The translations under genes were made by a program, and so were the position numbers. The notes beneath the pieces were generated by a model. The model had not been told where the DNA came from. It was given only the letters and a program-made list of their open reading frames with translations, and did no database searches. DNA of 64,000 nucleotides. It comes from Desulfamplus sp. Lineage in GTDB: Bacteria; Desulfobacterota; Desulfobacteria; Desulfobacterales; Desulfobacteraceae. Location of the stretch: assembly GCA_015231615.1 (NCBI GenBank), contig JADGBE010000004.1:1-64000 (forward strand), read 5' to 3'. Of this stretch, positions 19,996-29,629 are shown piece by piece; the first letter of the stretch is position 1; each line of letters begins with the position of its first letter.

Positions 19996-21000
19996 ATGAC
20001 AATAAGAATTGGAATTAACGGTTTTGGACGTATTGGAAGAAATATGTTTCGTGCAATCAGCAAAGATAGCAAATTTGCTGATATTGAAGTTGTTGCAATT
20101 AATGATTTGACAAACAATGCCACACTTGCACACCTGTTAAAATATGACTCTGTGATGGGTGTGTTTGATAAAGATGTAAAAGGAGATGAGACAGGCATAA
20201 TAGTTGATGGCAAACATATTGCCGTATCTGCCCACCGCTCTCCAGCAGATATTCCTTGGGGAACTCTTGGTGTAGATTATGTTGCTGAATGCACAGGTCT
20301 CTTTGTTGATGGAGCTTCTGCCCAAGCTCATATTGATGCTGGTGCAAAAAAGGTTGTTATCTCAGCCCCTGCAAAGGGAAACGTTAAAACCTTTGTAATG
20401 GGTGTTAATGAAGAGGAGTATGACCCAACCAACCACCACATAGTTTCAAATGCCTCTTGCACAACAAATTGCCTTGCCCCTGTTGCCCGTGTAATTCTTG
20501 ACAACTTTGGCATTAAAAGAGGACTTATGACCACAGTTCACGCATACACAGGCGATCAAAGGCTTCTTGATTTTCCACACAACGATCTAAGGCGAGCAAG
20601 AGCCGCTGGACTCTCTATGATTCCCACCAAAACAGGGGCAGCTGCTGCTGTCTCTCTTGTAATTCCAGAGCTTAAAGGAAAATTTGACGGACTTGCTGTT
20701 CGTGTTCCTACTCCAAATGTCTCTCTTGTTGATGCAGTGATGGAGGTTGAAAAAGAGACCAGCGTAAGTGAGGTGAATCAGGCATTAAAAGCTGCTGCTG
20801 GTCGTTATCTTGGATATTCCGACCTTCCTTTGGTCTCAATTGATTTTCAAGGCGATCCCCGTTCTTCTGTGGTTGATGGACCTTCAACAAAAGTTATTGG
20901 AAATATGGTTAAGGTTATGAGCTGGTATGATAATGAGTGGGGTTACTCCAACCGTATGCTTGATCTGATGCTTTATATGGAGTCATGCAGAACACTGTAA
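19996..21000 (+). CDS. gap: Glyceraldehyde-3-phosphate dehydrogenase, type I
   Basis: 334 residues, full length. It oxidises glyceraldehyde-3-phosphate to 1,3-bisphosphoglycerate with NAD in the cytoplasm (glycolysis and gluconeogenesis). The Rossmann start IGINGFGRIGRNMFRA, catalytic Cys155 in SNASCTTNC, HAYTGDQRLLD, and the C-terminal SWYDNEWGYSNRM are all present. TAGGAG precedes the ATG. A hairpin of the TTGACAACTT type follows the gene. No other glycolytic gene is next to it. Confidence 0.97.
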   Translation: MTIRIGINGFGRIGRNMFRAISKDSKFADIEVVAINDLTNNATLAHLLKYDSVMGVFDKDVKGDETGIIVDGKHIAVSAHRSPADIPWGTLGVDYVAECTGLFVDGASAQAHIDAGAKKVVISAPAKGNVKTFVMGVNEEEYDPTNHHIVSNASCTTNCLAPVARVILDNFGIKRGLMTTVHAYTGDQRLLDFPHNDLRRARAAGLSMIPTKTGAAAAVSLVIPELKGKFDGLAVRVPTPNVSLVDAVMEVEKETSVSEVNQALKAAAGRYLGYSDLPLVSIDFQGDPRSSVVDGPSTKVIGNMVKVMSWYDNEWGYSNRMLDLMLYMESCRTL

Positions 21001-21072
21001 TCTCAATATTTAATTATTTAGAGCGTGTTTAAATATTCAGGCTCTTAGACAATCCAACCATTGTTAATTTAG

Positions 21073-21105
21073 AGATTTGACAACTTTTTAGAAGTTGTCA
21101 AATCT
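21073..21105. repeat. TTGACAACTT hairpin repeat, copy 1
   Basis: Two 14-base arms (21073-21086 and 21092-21105; AGATTTGACAACTT and complement) around a 5-base loop, located 72 bases after the gap stop codon. A near-identical hairpin is at 56232-56266. It could act as a terminator or mRNA stabiliser, but recurrence at unrelated gene ends marks it as an interspersed repeat. Confidence 0.8.
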
Positions 21106-21187
21106 TGGTTAAGTCAAATCATCAAATCTATTCTGGCAATGTTCAAAACTATAATTGACTGATTCCTATTTTAGGAGACTCTAATTT

Positions 21188-24100
21188 ATGACACCATCTT
21201 CTCGTGAGACAATTGAGTCTGATGCCCTAACTGCAAATCTCAAAGAGACAGCTCAAACAGTTACTATAAAACCAGAATACTCTATTCTCCTTGAAATGGT
21301 TTCAAACTTTAAAGGAATCCATAATAACCTTGAAAGTCTCCTTTATGAACTTTGCCACCCATTTCGCAATTGGTCTCTAATCCTGCCCAATTTAAGAAGT
21401 CATATACTTAAAAACTGTCATATATACAAAAAACATCCGCAATCTAATGAATCATTCAATATCTTTGCCGATTTTTTCCTTCAAGCTATTTTAGATTCAG
21501 AGAAAAATGATGCTCTTCAATCTCAGGCAGTAGAATCACTGTTTGCATGGCTTGATAAACTTATTTCACTATTTAATGTCAATGATCTAACCTACTATGA
21601 ATCTTTATTAAATACTCTTTTTATACGATTAAACTCAATAGGTGAGCATGGAGCAAGCAGAGCCATCATGCACATTGTTCAGGGGCAGCACTCCATGAAT
21701 AAACTTGTCTCAAAAATACTCTCCTTTAACCAAAATTATGAGAACGTAGATAGTAACAGCAACTATGAGAACGCAAAGAATAATATCTTTGACTACAAGC
21801 CTCTTGCTACACTAATGGCAACGGTCTTGAAAAAAAATTACACCTGCTGGCTTGAAGAAGAAGACCCTGAGGTTTGGTTTTTGAATCAATGCGATGTTAA
21901 TAAAATTGATAAGTATAATATTAATAACTCAGATCAATCTGATGCGAATCAATTGGAGCTTAATGAAGAGATTAATGTTATCCAATCAACTTATCAATCA
22001 GCTTATCTTCTCTTTCAACCTATCTCTCATAAAGCAATTAAAAACTACCTTGAGTCTCTCTCGTTAATTGATATTAAAACCGATGGCAAATCAGCGTTAA
22101 ATGAGATGCTCTCTCTACCTGCTCATATAGATATTGTAAAAAAATATAAGATGATTCCAGATAGGATAGAGATTAATTCCGAAAACCTTAAATTGAGCTT
22201 TTTATTTAAAATCATGGATACTAAAGGGCTTTACCTTATCCATGAAGAGGTGTTGCGTGAGATTAACCAAAGTTTAGTCAAACTTATAAGGCAACAGACC
22301 TTTGAGGAGATTGAAAATTTCCTTCTGACCACATTTAAACTTCTTAAAGCCAATGTAAAAAAATATCCATATACATCTTTAAAGTGCATAGAGGTTCTTG
22401 GAGATGAAGTTTTCAAACGTGGAAACAGCAAAATGGTTGAGACCTTTTTGTGGGAGGTTGTTCGATTTGGATTTCAACATGCCGCAGTTGCTGGGATTGA
22501 TGAAGATTGGCAGCCAATAACAAACCCTGCCCATTTAACAAATATAAGGGTGTGGTTACACCTTATCACACAAGAGCCAAAATGGTGTTCAACACTCTTC
22601 TCCGCCTTGATTATCAATATAAAACTTACTGGAACATGCGTTAAAGATACTGACCTATTTCAAAGAGATATTACAAATCTTCTTAATCATCCAATTGAAC
22701 CTATCTACAATTTAGCAAAACAGTTTGCAAAACTCATGCCTGTTTTTTTCAATGAAATTGGTGCAGAGGGTGAATTGCGTTATGTATCAACCGCACTTGA
22801 TGAAGCCCATAAACGCAAAGATATTTTAATCCATTTTTTAAGAAAACAGGCTCATGTTGAAAGCTCTAACTTAATTGTCCAATTTATTCAGGAGATTTTT
22901 ATATTTTGGATAACACGAAATAGAGAGCCTCTTTCTGCATTTGTTCCGCCTGAAGTTTTTGATCAGATTGAGAGTTACGGACCATTTATTGATGAACTCC
23001 ACACACTTGTAATGAGAATAAAAAATGAGCAAAAATTCTCATCAATAGATGATATTTTAAATTGGGGGAAAAAAGAGCGAAAGCAATTTCTAAATAATCA
23101 AAAAGATATTTCACTTATTGAGAGAAAAAGATTTGATAACATTGTCCAGATGTATAGGTTGGTTCACCAAAAATACAATTTAAGTTTTCAAGAGATGAAA
23201 AGCGAGTTTATTCAGGCAGAACAAGATGGTTTTACTGGCATGGTTGCTCTTTTAGATATTCTTGAGACAGGCAATATTGAGACTTGCCTTGATGCCTTGC
23301 TGTGTCAACTTGAAAAACTAAAAGAGATTATATTATCTCCAGAAAAATTTACAGCAAGGGAGGCAATTCATTATAAACGCCATATTGCGGTTGATATTCC
23401 GTCAATGTATGGAAGTTATCAGGAGAAAAAATTTGATAGCTTAAGCCTTACTTTCCGTCTTGAACATTTAGCAAATATCTATATTGAAAAGCTGCCTGAA
23501 ACTGTAAACCTATCATTTATAACTCAAGCAACTTTTTTTCGTATATCAAGCTGCCTGAAATTTTACCTTCGCGCCCTTGCAATTGATGGTATCACTTCAC
23601 GCAGACTTAACACATATATGTCTCTTTTAGATAGCTCTCTTAAGATAAAGAGATTCTCTTACACCCAATACATGGATATTTTCAGAGGTCTGTCAGAAGG
23701 GGTCAAAGATGTTATTTATGCCTATTACACAAATATTCACCAAAATAATCTTTCAATTATTATCCCACAGATAGGTTATCAAAATATTGCTCCACGCTAT
23801 AGATTGTCAGCAAATTTAACCAAAGAGTCAGTATTGGGCGAAAATATAATAAATGGTGGATTTTCTGATTCATCTCCCCGTTTTTCAGAAGCAACCCATC
23901 GTCTATCAGAGGCATTTTTACGTGATCTTATTGCGTCAACTTTTGGTTTGCAGCACCTTGATAACTTTATCACAAAGATCATACAGACCTTAGAGCGTCA
24001 AAAAAATATTCTTAGCAAAAACCTTCTTGACCTTCTAATGACCTACAATCCTGAAAAGACTATCTCAATGCTACACAATTTTAATCCTTACACTCATGAT

Positions 24101-25651
24101 CTTATCCATTTGAGCAACAAAGGATTTAATCTTGTAACCATGACTCAGGATAAACTTCCTGTTCCGCCAGCATTTATAATTACAACTGAAATATTCAGAT
24201 GCAGAGAGGTTGTCTATAAATTTTCTAAGGCAAAAGAGGAGTTCATGAAGCAGATACGAGAAGCCTTAACTCGTATTGAAGGAATGACAGGGAAGGTATT
24301 TGGTAACCCAGAAAATCCACTTCTTTTGTCAGTTAGAAGTGGCTCGGCCTTATCAATGCCCGGAATGATGGCAACTATTCACAACGTTGGTTTAAATGAA
24401 GAGCTTATTCAAGAATATGTTAATATTCATAGTAACTACGCATATTTAGTATGGGACAACTACAGACGATTTATCCAATCATGGGCAATGATTTCAGGGG
24501 AACTTGGTCGAGATGATTTTCAAAAACTTATGGATAGTGCCAAAGCTCGATATAACGTAAATCTTAAATGGCAATTTACACCAGAACAGATGAGAGAACT
24601 TGCATTAAATTATCAGCGTCTTGTCCGTCAAAAAGGGCTTGGAATTCCTGATGATCCGTGGCTTCAACTTGTAGGTGCTATCTCAATGGTTCTTGACTCT
24701 TGGGAAAATGCAAAAGCCGTTGATTACCGTAGAGTCATGGATTTATCAGATTCATGGGGAACAGCGGTAATTGTTCAAATTATGGTTTTTGGAAATAAAA
24801 GCAGTAAATCAGGTTCTGGTGTATTTTTCACATCACACCCATATAGAAAGGTTCAAAGAGTTGCCTTGTGGGGTGATTATGCCTATGGAGATCAAGGTGA
24901 AGATATTGTATCTGGGCTTGTAAGTAGCTATCCAATGTCCGTTGAACAGGCTGAATTAGATGGAAGAAGCGTTGAAAAAAGCCTTGAGATAAGATTTCCA
25001 AAAATTTATGCAAAGCTATTATCTATTGCAAGAGAGCTTGTCTATCAAAAACGTTGGAATCCTCAAGAGATGGAGTTTACTTTTGAAAGTGAAGAGCCAG
25101 AGGATTTATACCTTTTACAGACCCGCGACATGATAACAATAAAGAAAAAAGAGCAGTTTGATGTTTTTGTGGAAACTGACTTGCTTAAAAATTCATTTCT
25201 CACTAAAGGTATTGGTGTTTCAGGCTCTGCAATTTCAGGGCTTGCTGTCTTTTCAGAAGAGAATATCAAAGCACTTCAAGAGAGATTTTTAAAAGAACAA
25301 TCCGCAAATAATAAAAAAACAGACAAAACAGGAAATAGTAGAGCTTTCATGCCTTTAATATTGATAAGGCAAGATACAGTTCCAGAAGATATTAAGGTAA
25401 TTAGCATGGCAGATGCACTCTTAACTTCACGCGGAGGGCAGACATCTCATGCGTCAGTTGTGGCAGTTAGATTAGAAAAGACATGCGTAGTTGGTTGCAG
25501 ACAGATGAAAGTTTATGAATCAAGACAGTATTGTGAAATAGATGGCAAACGTATCTCATTTGGTGATCCTGTTTCGATTGACGGCAGAAATGGACGAGTT
25601 TTTCATGGAATCCATCCGATTGAGAATGAGATGCACATTTTGCCGATATAA
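21188..25651 (+). CDS. PEP/pyruvate-binding (PPDK-type ATP-grasp) and phosphohistidine domain protein, very large
   Basis: 1487 residues. The first 950 or so are mostly helical with no motif I recognise. From about 970 there is a PPDK/PEP-synthase-type ATP-grasp: NKGFNLVTMTQDKLPVPPAFIITTE, then SVRSGSALSMPGMM, and later GSGVFFTSHPY. Near the C-terminus the mobile phosphohistidine domain carries LLTSRGGQTSHASVVA with His1421. The PEP-binding TIM barrel that ends PPDK and PEP synthase is absent; the protein stops about 65 residues after the histidine. ATP would phosphorylate the histidine, but the acceptor is not pyruvate through the usual domain. Glucan-water-dikinase-like or antibiotic-phosphotransferase-like use are alternatives; the long N-terminus may bind the acceptor. 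AGGAG precedes the start. Confidence 0.85.
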   Translation: MTPSSRETIESDALTANLKETAQTVTIKPEYSILLEMVSNFKGIHNNLESLLYELCHPFRNWSLILPNLRSHILKNCHIYKKHPQSNESFNIFADFFLQAILDSEKNDALQSQAVESLFAWLDKLISLFNVNDLTYYESLLNTLFIRLNSIGEHGASRAIMHIVQGQHSMNKLVSKILSFNQNYENVDSNSNYENAKNNIFDYKPLATLMATVLKKNYTCWLEEEDPEVWFLNQCDVNKIDKYNINNSDQSDANQLELNEEINVIQSTYQSAYLLFQPISHKAIKNYLESLSLIDIKTDGKSALNEMLSLPAHIDIVKKYKMIPDRIEINSENLKLSFLFKIMDTKGLYLIHEEVLREINQSLVKLIRQQTFEEIENFLLTTFKLLKANVKKYPYTSLKCIEVLGDEVFKRGNSKMVETFLWEVVRFGFQHAAVAGIDEDWQPITNPAHLTNIRVWLHLITQEPKWCSTLFSALIINIKLTGTCVKDTDLFQRDITNLLNHPIEPIYNLAKQFAKLMPVFFNEIGAEGELRYVSTALDEAHKRKDILIHFLRKQAHVESSNLIVQFIQEIFIFWITRNREPLSAFVPPEVFDQIESYGPFIDELHTLVMRIKNEQKFSSIDDILNWGKKERKQFLNNQKDISLIERKRFDNIVQMYRLVHQKYNLSFQEMKSEFIQAEQDGFTGMVALLDILETGNIETCLDALLCQLEKLKEIILSPEKFTAREAIHYKRHIAVDIPSMYGSYQEKKFDSLSLTFRLEHLANIYIEKLPETVNLSFITQATFFRISSCLKFYLRALAIDGITSRRLNTYMSLLDSSLKIKRFSYTQYMDIFRGLSEGVKDVIYAYYTNIHQNNLSIIIPQIGYQNIAPRYRLSANLTKESVLGENIINGGFSDSSPRFSEATHRLSEAFLRDLIASTFGLQHLDNFITKIIQTLERQKNILSKNLLDLLMTYNPEKTISMLHNFNPYTHDLIHLSNKGFNLVTMTQDKLPVPPAFIITTEIFRCREVVYKFSKAKEEFMKQIREALTRIEGMTGKVFGNPENPLLLSVRSGSALSMPGMMATIHNVGLNEELIQEYVNIHSNYAYLVWDNYRRFIQSWAMISGELGRDDFQKLMDSAKARYNVNLKWQFTPEQMRELALNYQRLVRQKGLGIPDDPWLQLVGAISMVLDSWENAKAVDYRRVMDLSDSWGTAVIVQIMVFGNKSSKSGSGVFFTSHPYRKVQRVALWGDYAYGDQGEDIVSGLVSSYPMSVEQAELDGRSVEKSLEIRFPKIYAKLLSIARELVYQKRWNPQEMEFTFESEEPEDLYLLQTRDMITIKKKEQFDVFVETDLLKNSFLTKGIGVSGSAISGLAVFSEENIKALQERFLKEQSANNKKTDKTGNSRAFMPLILIRQDTVPEDIKVISMADALLTSRGGQTSHASVVAVRLEKTCVVGCRQMKVYESRQYCEIDGKRISFGDPVSIDGRNGRVFHGIHPIENEMHILPI

Positions 25652-25657
25652 TTAGAA

Positions 25658-25744
25658 TCTGAATCACTGATTAACCTGATTACACGAATTTCACTGATTT
25701 TTAATCCGTGTAATCTTTTAATCCGTGTCAATCAGTGATTCAGA
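25658..25744. repeat. GAATCACTGATT nested inverted repeat
   Basis: Outer arms 25658-25672 and 25730-25744 are exact complements (TCTGAATCACTGATT). Inside, GATTACACG (25678-25686) pairs with CGTGTAATC (25707-25715). The 87-base element fills most of the gap before the patatin-like gene. It looks like a small non-autonomous palindromic element; similar ATCAGTGATTC-type repeats are common in bacterial intergenic regions (from memory). Confidence 0.8.
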
Positions 25745-25765
25745 AAAAGGGAAAATTTAATAAGA

Positions 25766-27001
25766 ATGTCTAAATATTTATCATTTTATGGCGGGGATAG
25801 GGCTATATCCATTATTAAAGAGCATGGAGGATTAACCCAAGATATTGTAAAAGTTGTGGCTGGTGCTGCTGGTGGTCCTAAATGGCTGATTTTAGGGGCA
25901 ATGGATAGATTTCTCTTTTCTGAATTTTTTGCAAAACGCTTAGAACCTCTTTTTTTGATAGGCTCTTCTGCTGGTGCTTGGCGATTTGCAGCAGCATCTC
26001 ATAACGATCCTGCCAAGGCTTTGGAAAAGTTTTTCGATTCATATATTCACCAATGGTATTCTATCAAGCCAACACTTGATGAGATTGATGTTGAGTGCAA
26101 AAAAGTTTTAGATAAATTTCTTGATGACAGTTCAGTTAATCAAATATTGAACCACCTATACTGTCGGATTAATTTTTTTTCTGTCCGTTCAAAGTTGGAT
26201 TTTACAAATCAGAACCCTATCTCACCAAATCAAGACCCTATCTCATCAAATCAGAACCCTATCTCATCAAATCAGAACTCTATCTCATCAAATAAAAGTT
26301 CTGTTTTAAATTCTATAAACGATAATCCCATTGTTTTAGTTAGCTATATAATGGCGGCAGCTATAGCTAACCTATTTAACCGAAGAAATATGCGACACTT
26401 TTTCACAAGAACACTTTTTCATCACCCATCAAAAAAACCGCCATTTTATGATATGGACAAAGTTAGTGGTAAAGATAATTTTCCAATGCTAAAAGTGCCT
26501 CTTACTTCTGGGAATTTCAAAAAAGCTCTTCTCTCTTCTGGGTCAATTCCACTTGTAATGCCATGTATAAAAGATATTCCACAAGCCCCTAAAGGAGTTT
26601 ACAGAGATGGAGGAACTATTGACTACCATCTTGATATTCCTTTTTTATCTGAAAATTCAGATAAAATCGTGCTATTTCCCCACTACACAGACCGAATTGT
26701 TCCGGGCTGGCTTGATAAGCATATTACTTGGAGAAAGCCCGATCCTGACAATTTTAGAAATGTTTTGTTAATCACTCCAACTAAAAAATTTACAGATATG
26801 CTACCCGGTGGAAAGATTCCAGAAAGGCAAGATTTTCAAACCTTTAAAGGCAAAAATAGAGAACGCATTCAACGGTGGAAAATTGCCCTAAAATATTCAG
26901 AGATTTTAGGTGATGAGCTTTGTAGGGTGTTCTATTCTCAAACAATAGACCAGAGTATTCAACCAATTGAGAGAATAATAAAGTCAAAATTATCCTATTA
27001 A
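25766..27001 (+). CDS. Patatin-like phospholipase family protein
   Basis: 411 residues. Patatin enzymes are serine-aspartate acyl hydrolases acting on membrane lipids. The nucleophile elbow GSSAG places Ser68, and the catalytic aspartate is Asp281 in YRDGGTIDYH (DGG/DGA motif). The early AGAAGGPKW stretch is the expected glycine-rich oxyanion region. No signal peptide is evident, so it is probably cytoplasmic or membrane-peripheral. A 21-bp tandem repeat (26206-26289) adds a 28-residue N/P/I/S-rich insert between the catalytic residues. The gene ends directly against an antitoxin remnant. Confidence 0.85.
   Translation: MSKYLSFYGGDRAISIIKEHGGLTQDIVKVVAGAAGGPKWLILGAMDRFLFSEFFAKRLEPLFLIGSSAGAWRFAAASHNDPAKALEKFFDSYIHQWYSIKPTLDEIDVECKKVLDKFLDDSSVNQILNHLYCRINFFSVRSKLDFTNQNPISPNQDPISSNQNPISSNQNSISSNKSSVLNSINDNPIVLVSYIMAAAIANLFNRRNMRHFFTRTLFHHPSKKPPFYDMDKVSGKDNFPMLKVPLTSGNFKKALLSSGSIPLVMPCIKDIPQAPKGVYRDGGTIDYHLDIPFLSENSDKIVLFPHYTDRIVPGWLDKHITWRKPDPDNFRNVLLITPTKKFTDMLPGGKIPERQDFQTFKGKNRERIQRWKIALKYSEILGDELCRVFYSQTIDQSIQPIERIIKSKLSY
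26206..26289 (+). repeat. 21-bp tandem repeat (4 units) inside the patatin-like gene
   Basis: Four 21-base units start at 26206, 26227, 26248 and 26269, differing at one or two bases each. They encode repeats of NQNPISS. Being a multiple of three, copy-number change keeps the frame. Confidence 0.95.
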
Positions 27002-27101
27002 ACTTGTAAAGTTAGAACATGATGAAGGAAAAACAGAATTTACAACGATAATTAAAGTTATAAAAGCAATGGGCTTAAAATTACACGCACAATTTGCGTA
27101 A
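27000..27101 (+). pseudogene. C-terminal remnant of an addiction-module antidote (HigA-like)
   Basis: Reading from 27000 in frame to TAA at 27099-27101 gives KLVKLEHDEGKT followed by EFTTIIKVIKAMGLKLHA. This matches the C-terminus of XRE-type putative addiction module antidote proteins (pattern TxxKVIKALGLKL). The N-terminal part with the helix-turn-helix start is missing, and the frame runs into the patatin-like gene, so this is a fragment without a start. Confidence rests on the short motif only. Confidence 0.55.
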
Positions 27102-27132
27102 AAAACAAGGATAAAAACTAAGGATTAGATTA

Positions 27133-28449
27133 ATGAGAAAATTATCCAAAATACTTATTATCATATTTTTATTAGTAAATATCACAACTCAATTTAGCAC
27201 TTATGGTTTAATTGATAACTTCACCTATGCCAATGAAAGCAAATATTCTTTTTCAAAACTTCGTTTAAACGGATATGGCACCATCAGCAATACTTATGAC
27301 GATAATGATAAAATGTCTCCATTTAGAGATGTTAGCCGCTCTTCTATTGGCTTTAATTCATTTGACGAAAATTCAACATGGAGATTAGATTCCAGACTTG
27401 GTTTGCAAGCTCATTATCGTTTTAGCCAAAAGGTTGATTTTGTTCTACAAGGAGTTATGAGAGATAAGTCTGACCCAGACTTTTACAACTCAATTGAATC
27501 AGCTCATTTGGGACTAAGACCTGTTCCAGAAATCTTTATTCGATTAGGACGGTTTAGCTACGATGCATTTATGATGTCAGATATAAGAAACACTGGTTAT
27601 GCATATCTATGGGTCAGACCTCCCCTTGAGTTTTACAACTGGATTCCAATATTTTGTTTAGATGGTGCAGATGCTTCATATAGTATCAATCTTGATGATT
27701 CTCAATGGAGTTTAAGGATTCAGTATGGTTCTAATGAAATGAAAGTACCAATGGGCGAAGATCAATATAGTTTTGAAACAGATGATGTATTGACACTAAC
27801 TCTCTCTGGACACTCAGGACCTCTCACATTGAAAGCTGGATATTCTCAATTTTCACCAAACAAAGAGGTAAATGCTTTTCTTCCTCTGCACAAAGGACTT
27901 GAAACTATTGCTCAAGCAACTTCTGAAACTATGCCAGATATTAGTAAAGAGGCATCATCTTTACGAAATAATATCTATTTTCAAGAGAGCAAAATTACCT
28001 ATATGACTTTGGGTGCTTCTTATGATGATGGCACATGGGTTGCACAGGCAGAGATTGGCAAAAGCACTTCTGAAGGAGATATTATTCCAAATGGCAAAAT
28101 GGGATATATAAGCGTTGGATATAGAGTTGGTGATTTTACTCCATACCTCGTCTTTAGAGCTATACAACCCAATACCAATCTTCATGAACCATCTTCTGAC
28201 TGGAGTCTTATCGGTCAAGAAGCGTTGCAGTCTCAAGCAATATATATAGCCAACAGCACACGAATGGAGCAGCACTCTTACTCTCTTGGATTACGCTGGG
28301 ATTTTACCAATCAAGCTGCATTAAAATTTCAATGGGATAACAACCATATTGATCCTTATGGTTATGGATTATGGTGGAGAGAGATTGAACTATTACCAGA
28401 GAATACTACCATTAATTTATACACATTAAGTTGGGAGTTTGTATTTTAA
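27133..28449 (+). CDS. Outer-membrane beta-barrel (porin-like) protein
   Basis: 438 residues with a signal peptide (about 1-36) followed by alternating hydrophobic and polar strands typical of a barrel (FSKLRLNGYGTISNT, RLGLQAHYRF, VDFVLQGVMR) and a C-terminal aromatic, LSWEFVF, the classical outer-membrane assembly signal. FIRLGRF resembles phosphate-selective or DcaP-like porins. Its stop overlaps the start of the PstS-like gene (TAATG). The porin-like, binding-protein and histidine kinase genes look like one sensing unit, now interrupted by the TA pair. Substrate unknown. Confidence 0.78.
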   Translation: MRKLSKILIIIFLLVNITTQFSTYGLIDNFTYANESKYSFSKLRLNGYGTISNTYDDNDKMSPFRDVSRSSIGFNSFDENSTWRLDSRLGLQAHYRFSQKVDFVLQGVMRDKSDPDFYNSIESAHLGLRPVPEIFIRLGRFSYDAFMMSDIRNTGYAYLWVRPPLEFYNWIPIFCLDGADASYSINLDDSQWSLRIQYGSNEMKVPMGEDQYSFETDDVLTLTLSGHSGPLTLKAGYSQFSPNKEVNAFLPLHKGLETIAQATSETMPDISKEASSLRNNIYFQESKITYMTLGASYDDGTWVAQAEIGKSTSEGDIIPNGKMGYISVGYRVGDFTPYLVFRAIQPNTNLHEPSSDWSLIGQEALQSQAIYIANSTRMEQHSYSLGLRWDFTNQAALKFQWDNNHIDPYGYGLWWREIELLPENTTINLYTLSWEFVF

Positions 28450-28907
28450 TGAAATTCAACAATAAGATTATATTTTTTATTATAATAGCCTCAGAAATCT
28501 TCTTTTATTGTCCAGACCTTCTGTTTTCCGCATCATTAGAAGATGAGATAGTTGTGGTAGTAAATCTTAATAATCCTGTAAATAGCTTAACTCCAAAAGA
28601 GGTTTCTGACCTATTTCTTTCCAGACGCAGAACATTTCCTTCAGGAGAAGCTGTGATTCTAATTGAGCAAGAGCGAAATTCCTTTTTAAGAGAAAAATTC
28701 TTTTATCTTATTAATAAAATGACTGTAAGGCGGGTTAATGCTTACTGGGCAAGGCTTCAGTTCAGCGGTGAAGTTCAGCCTCCTGAATATTTGCCAAACA
28801 GCCAAGCTGTGCTTGAAGTTATCCGAAAAAATACCAACGCAATCGGCTATGTGGATTTTGCAAACGTAGATGACTCTGTTCGGGTAGTTCTACATCTGAA
28901 AGATTAA
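28449..28907 (+). CDS. PstS-like periplasmic binding domain protein
   Basis: 152 residues from the ATG at 28449, which overlaps the upstream stop as TAATG; a longer in-frame reading from 28431 is less likely. The signal sequence is about 1-32. VVVVNLNNPVNSLTPKEVSD, LFLSRRRTFPSGE and NAIGYVDF match the short phosphate-ABC-type (PBP-like) proteins often found beside hybrid histidine kinases. It is much shorter than a true PstS, so probably not a transporter component. Together with the preceding porin and the downstream kinase it may form a sensory module. Confidence 0.78.
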   Translation: MKFNNKIIFFIIIASEIFFYCPDLLFSASLEDEIVVVVNLNNPVNSLTPKEVSDLFLSRRRTFPSGEAVILIEQERNSFLREKFFYLINKMTVRRVNAYWARLQFSGEVQPPEYLPNSQAVLEVIRKNTNAIGYVDFANVDDSVRVVLHLKD

Positions 28908-28993
28908 CTATTGTCTAATTCCTACATAACTAAATTTCTATCCAACAAAATCAAGAATTAAATCTCAATTTTGCAGGAGTTCAATTGCAACCT

Positions 28994-29027
28994 AATGAAA
29001 TACTCAACTAACACCTTACAGCACAGA
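28994..29027 (+). repeat. 34-bp direct repeat, upstream copy (truncated kinase start)
   Basis: Identical to 29736-29769 except for one base. It contains the ATG and first codons of the histidine kinase ([11 protein letters not shown]) but then runs into a stop after GVV. It lies 742 bp upstream of the real copy and flanks the TA pair. Confidence 0.95.
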
Positions 29028-29039
29028 GGAGTTGTATAA

Positions 29040-29282
29040 ATGCACACACTATCCAAAATAACACGTGAACATGTTATAGCACTTGCAAAAACAATGCCTA
29101 TTGAAAAATTAGCAAGTTGGTATGAATACGGTATATTTATTCAATTTAATAAACAAAATAGATTTTCAGATAAAAATATTGAGGATGGTGGAGCTGAATT
29201 GATTAAAGAATTTACTGAATGGGAAGCTGCAAGTGATGAAGATGGATTACAATTTGAGCATATAATTAAGGAAAATTTTTAA
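29040..29282 (+). CDS. Putative antitoxin of a MazF-type pair
   Basis: 80 residues of no recognised family. GAGGAG (29026-29031), formed at the edge of the direct repeat, is its ribosome binding site. The protein is acidic toward its C-terminus (KEFTEWEAASDEDGLQFEH), as in antitoxins that fold onto MazF. The stop overlaps the toxin start by one base (TAATG). Function is inferred from position; no DNA-binding motif is obvious. Confidence 0.72.
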   Translation: MHTLSKITREHVIALAKTMPIEKLASWYEYGIFIQFNKQNRFSDKNIEDGGAELIKEFTEWEAASDEDGLQFEHIIKENF

Positions 29283-29620
29283 TGGCACGAGGCGATGTAA
29301 TACTTATCAAACTACCTGCGACTGACGGAAAAGAACAAAGTGGACAGAGACCCGCAATCGCTATTCAGGCAGATATGACTGGAGAACCAATGTTGATGGT
29401 TGTACCTGTTACATCAAATTTGAATGCTTTGCGGTTTGCTTTTAGTGTTCGTATTGAGCCTTCATTGGAGAATGGGCTTACTTTACCGTCAGTAGTAATG
29501 GTGTTTCAAATGCGTGCAATAGACAAAGATCGCATTATGCGAAAAATAGGAACAATATCACAATCAGATATGACACGAATTGATGAAGCAATCTGGCTTA
29601 TGTTAAAGCCAGCATCTTAA
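29282..29620 (+). CDS. MazF/PemK-family endoribonuclease toxin
   Basis: 112 residues, typical MazF length. RGDVILIKLPATDGKEQSGQRP is the family N-terminus (beta strand, then loop, then the catalytic R in QRPAIAI), followed by VVPVTSN (catalytic Ser/Thr region) and MRAIDKDRI. These toxins cleave mRNA at short sites. The gene is coupled to the preceding antitoxin. The pair lies between two copies of the start of a histidine kinase gene, which suggests insertion there. Confidence 0.9.
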   Translation: MARGDVILIKLPATDGKEQSGQRPAIAIQADMTGEPMLMVVPVTSNLNALRFAFSVRIEPSLENGLTLPSVVMVFQMRAIDKDRIMRKIGTISQSDMTRIDEAIWLMLKPAS

Positions 29621-29629
29621 ACAGTTAAC

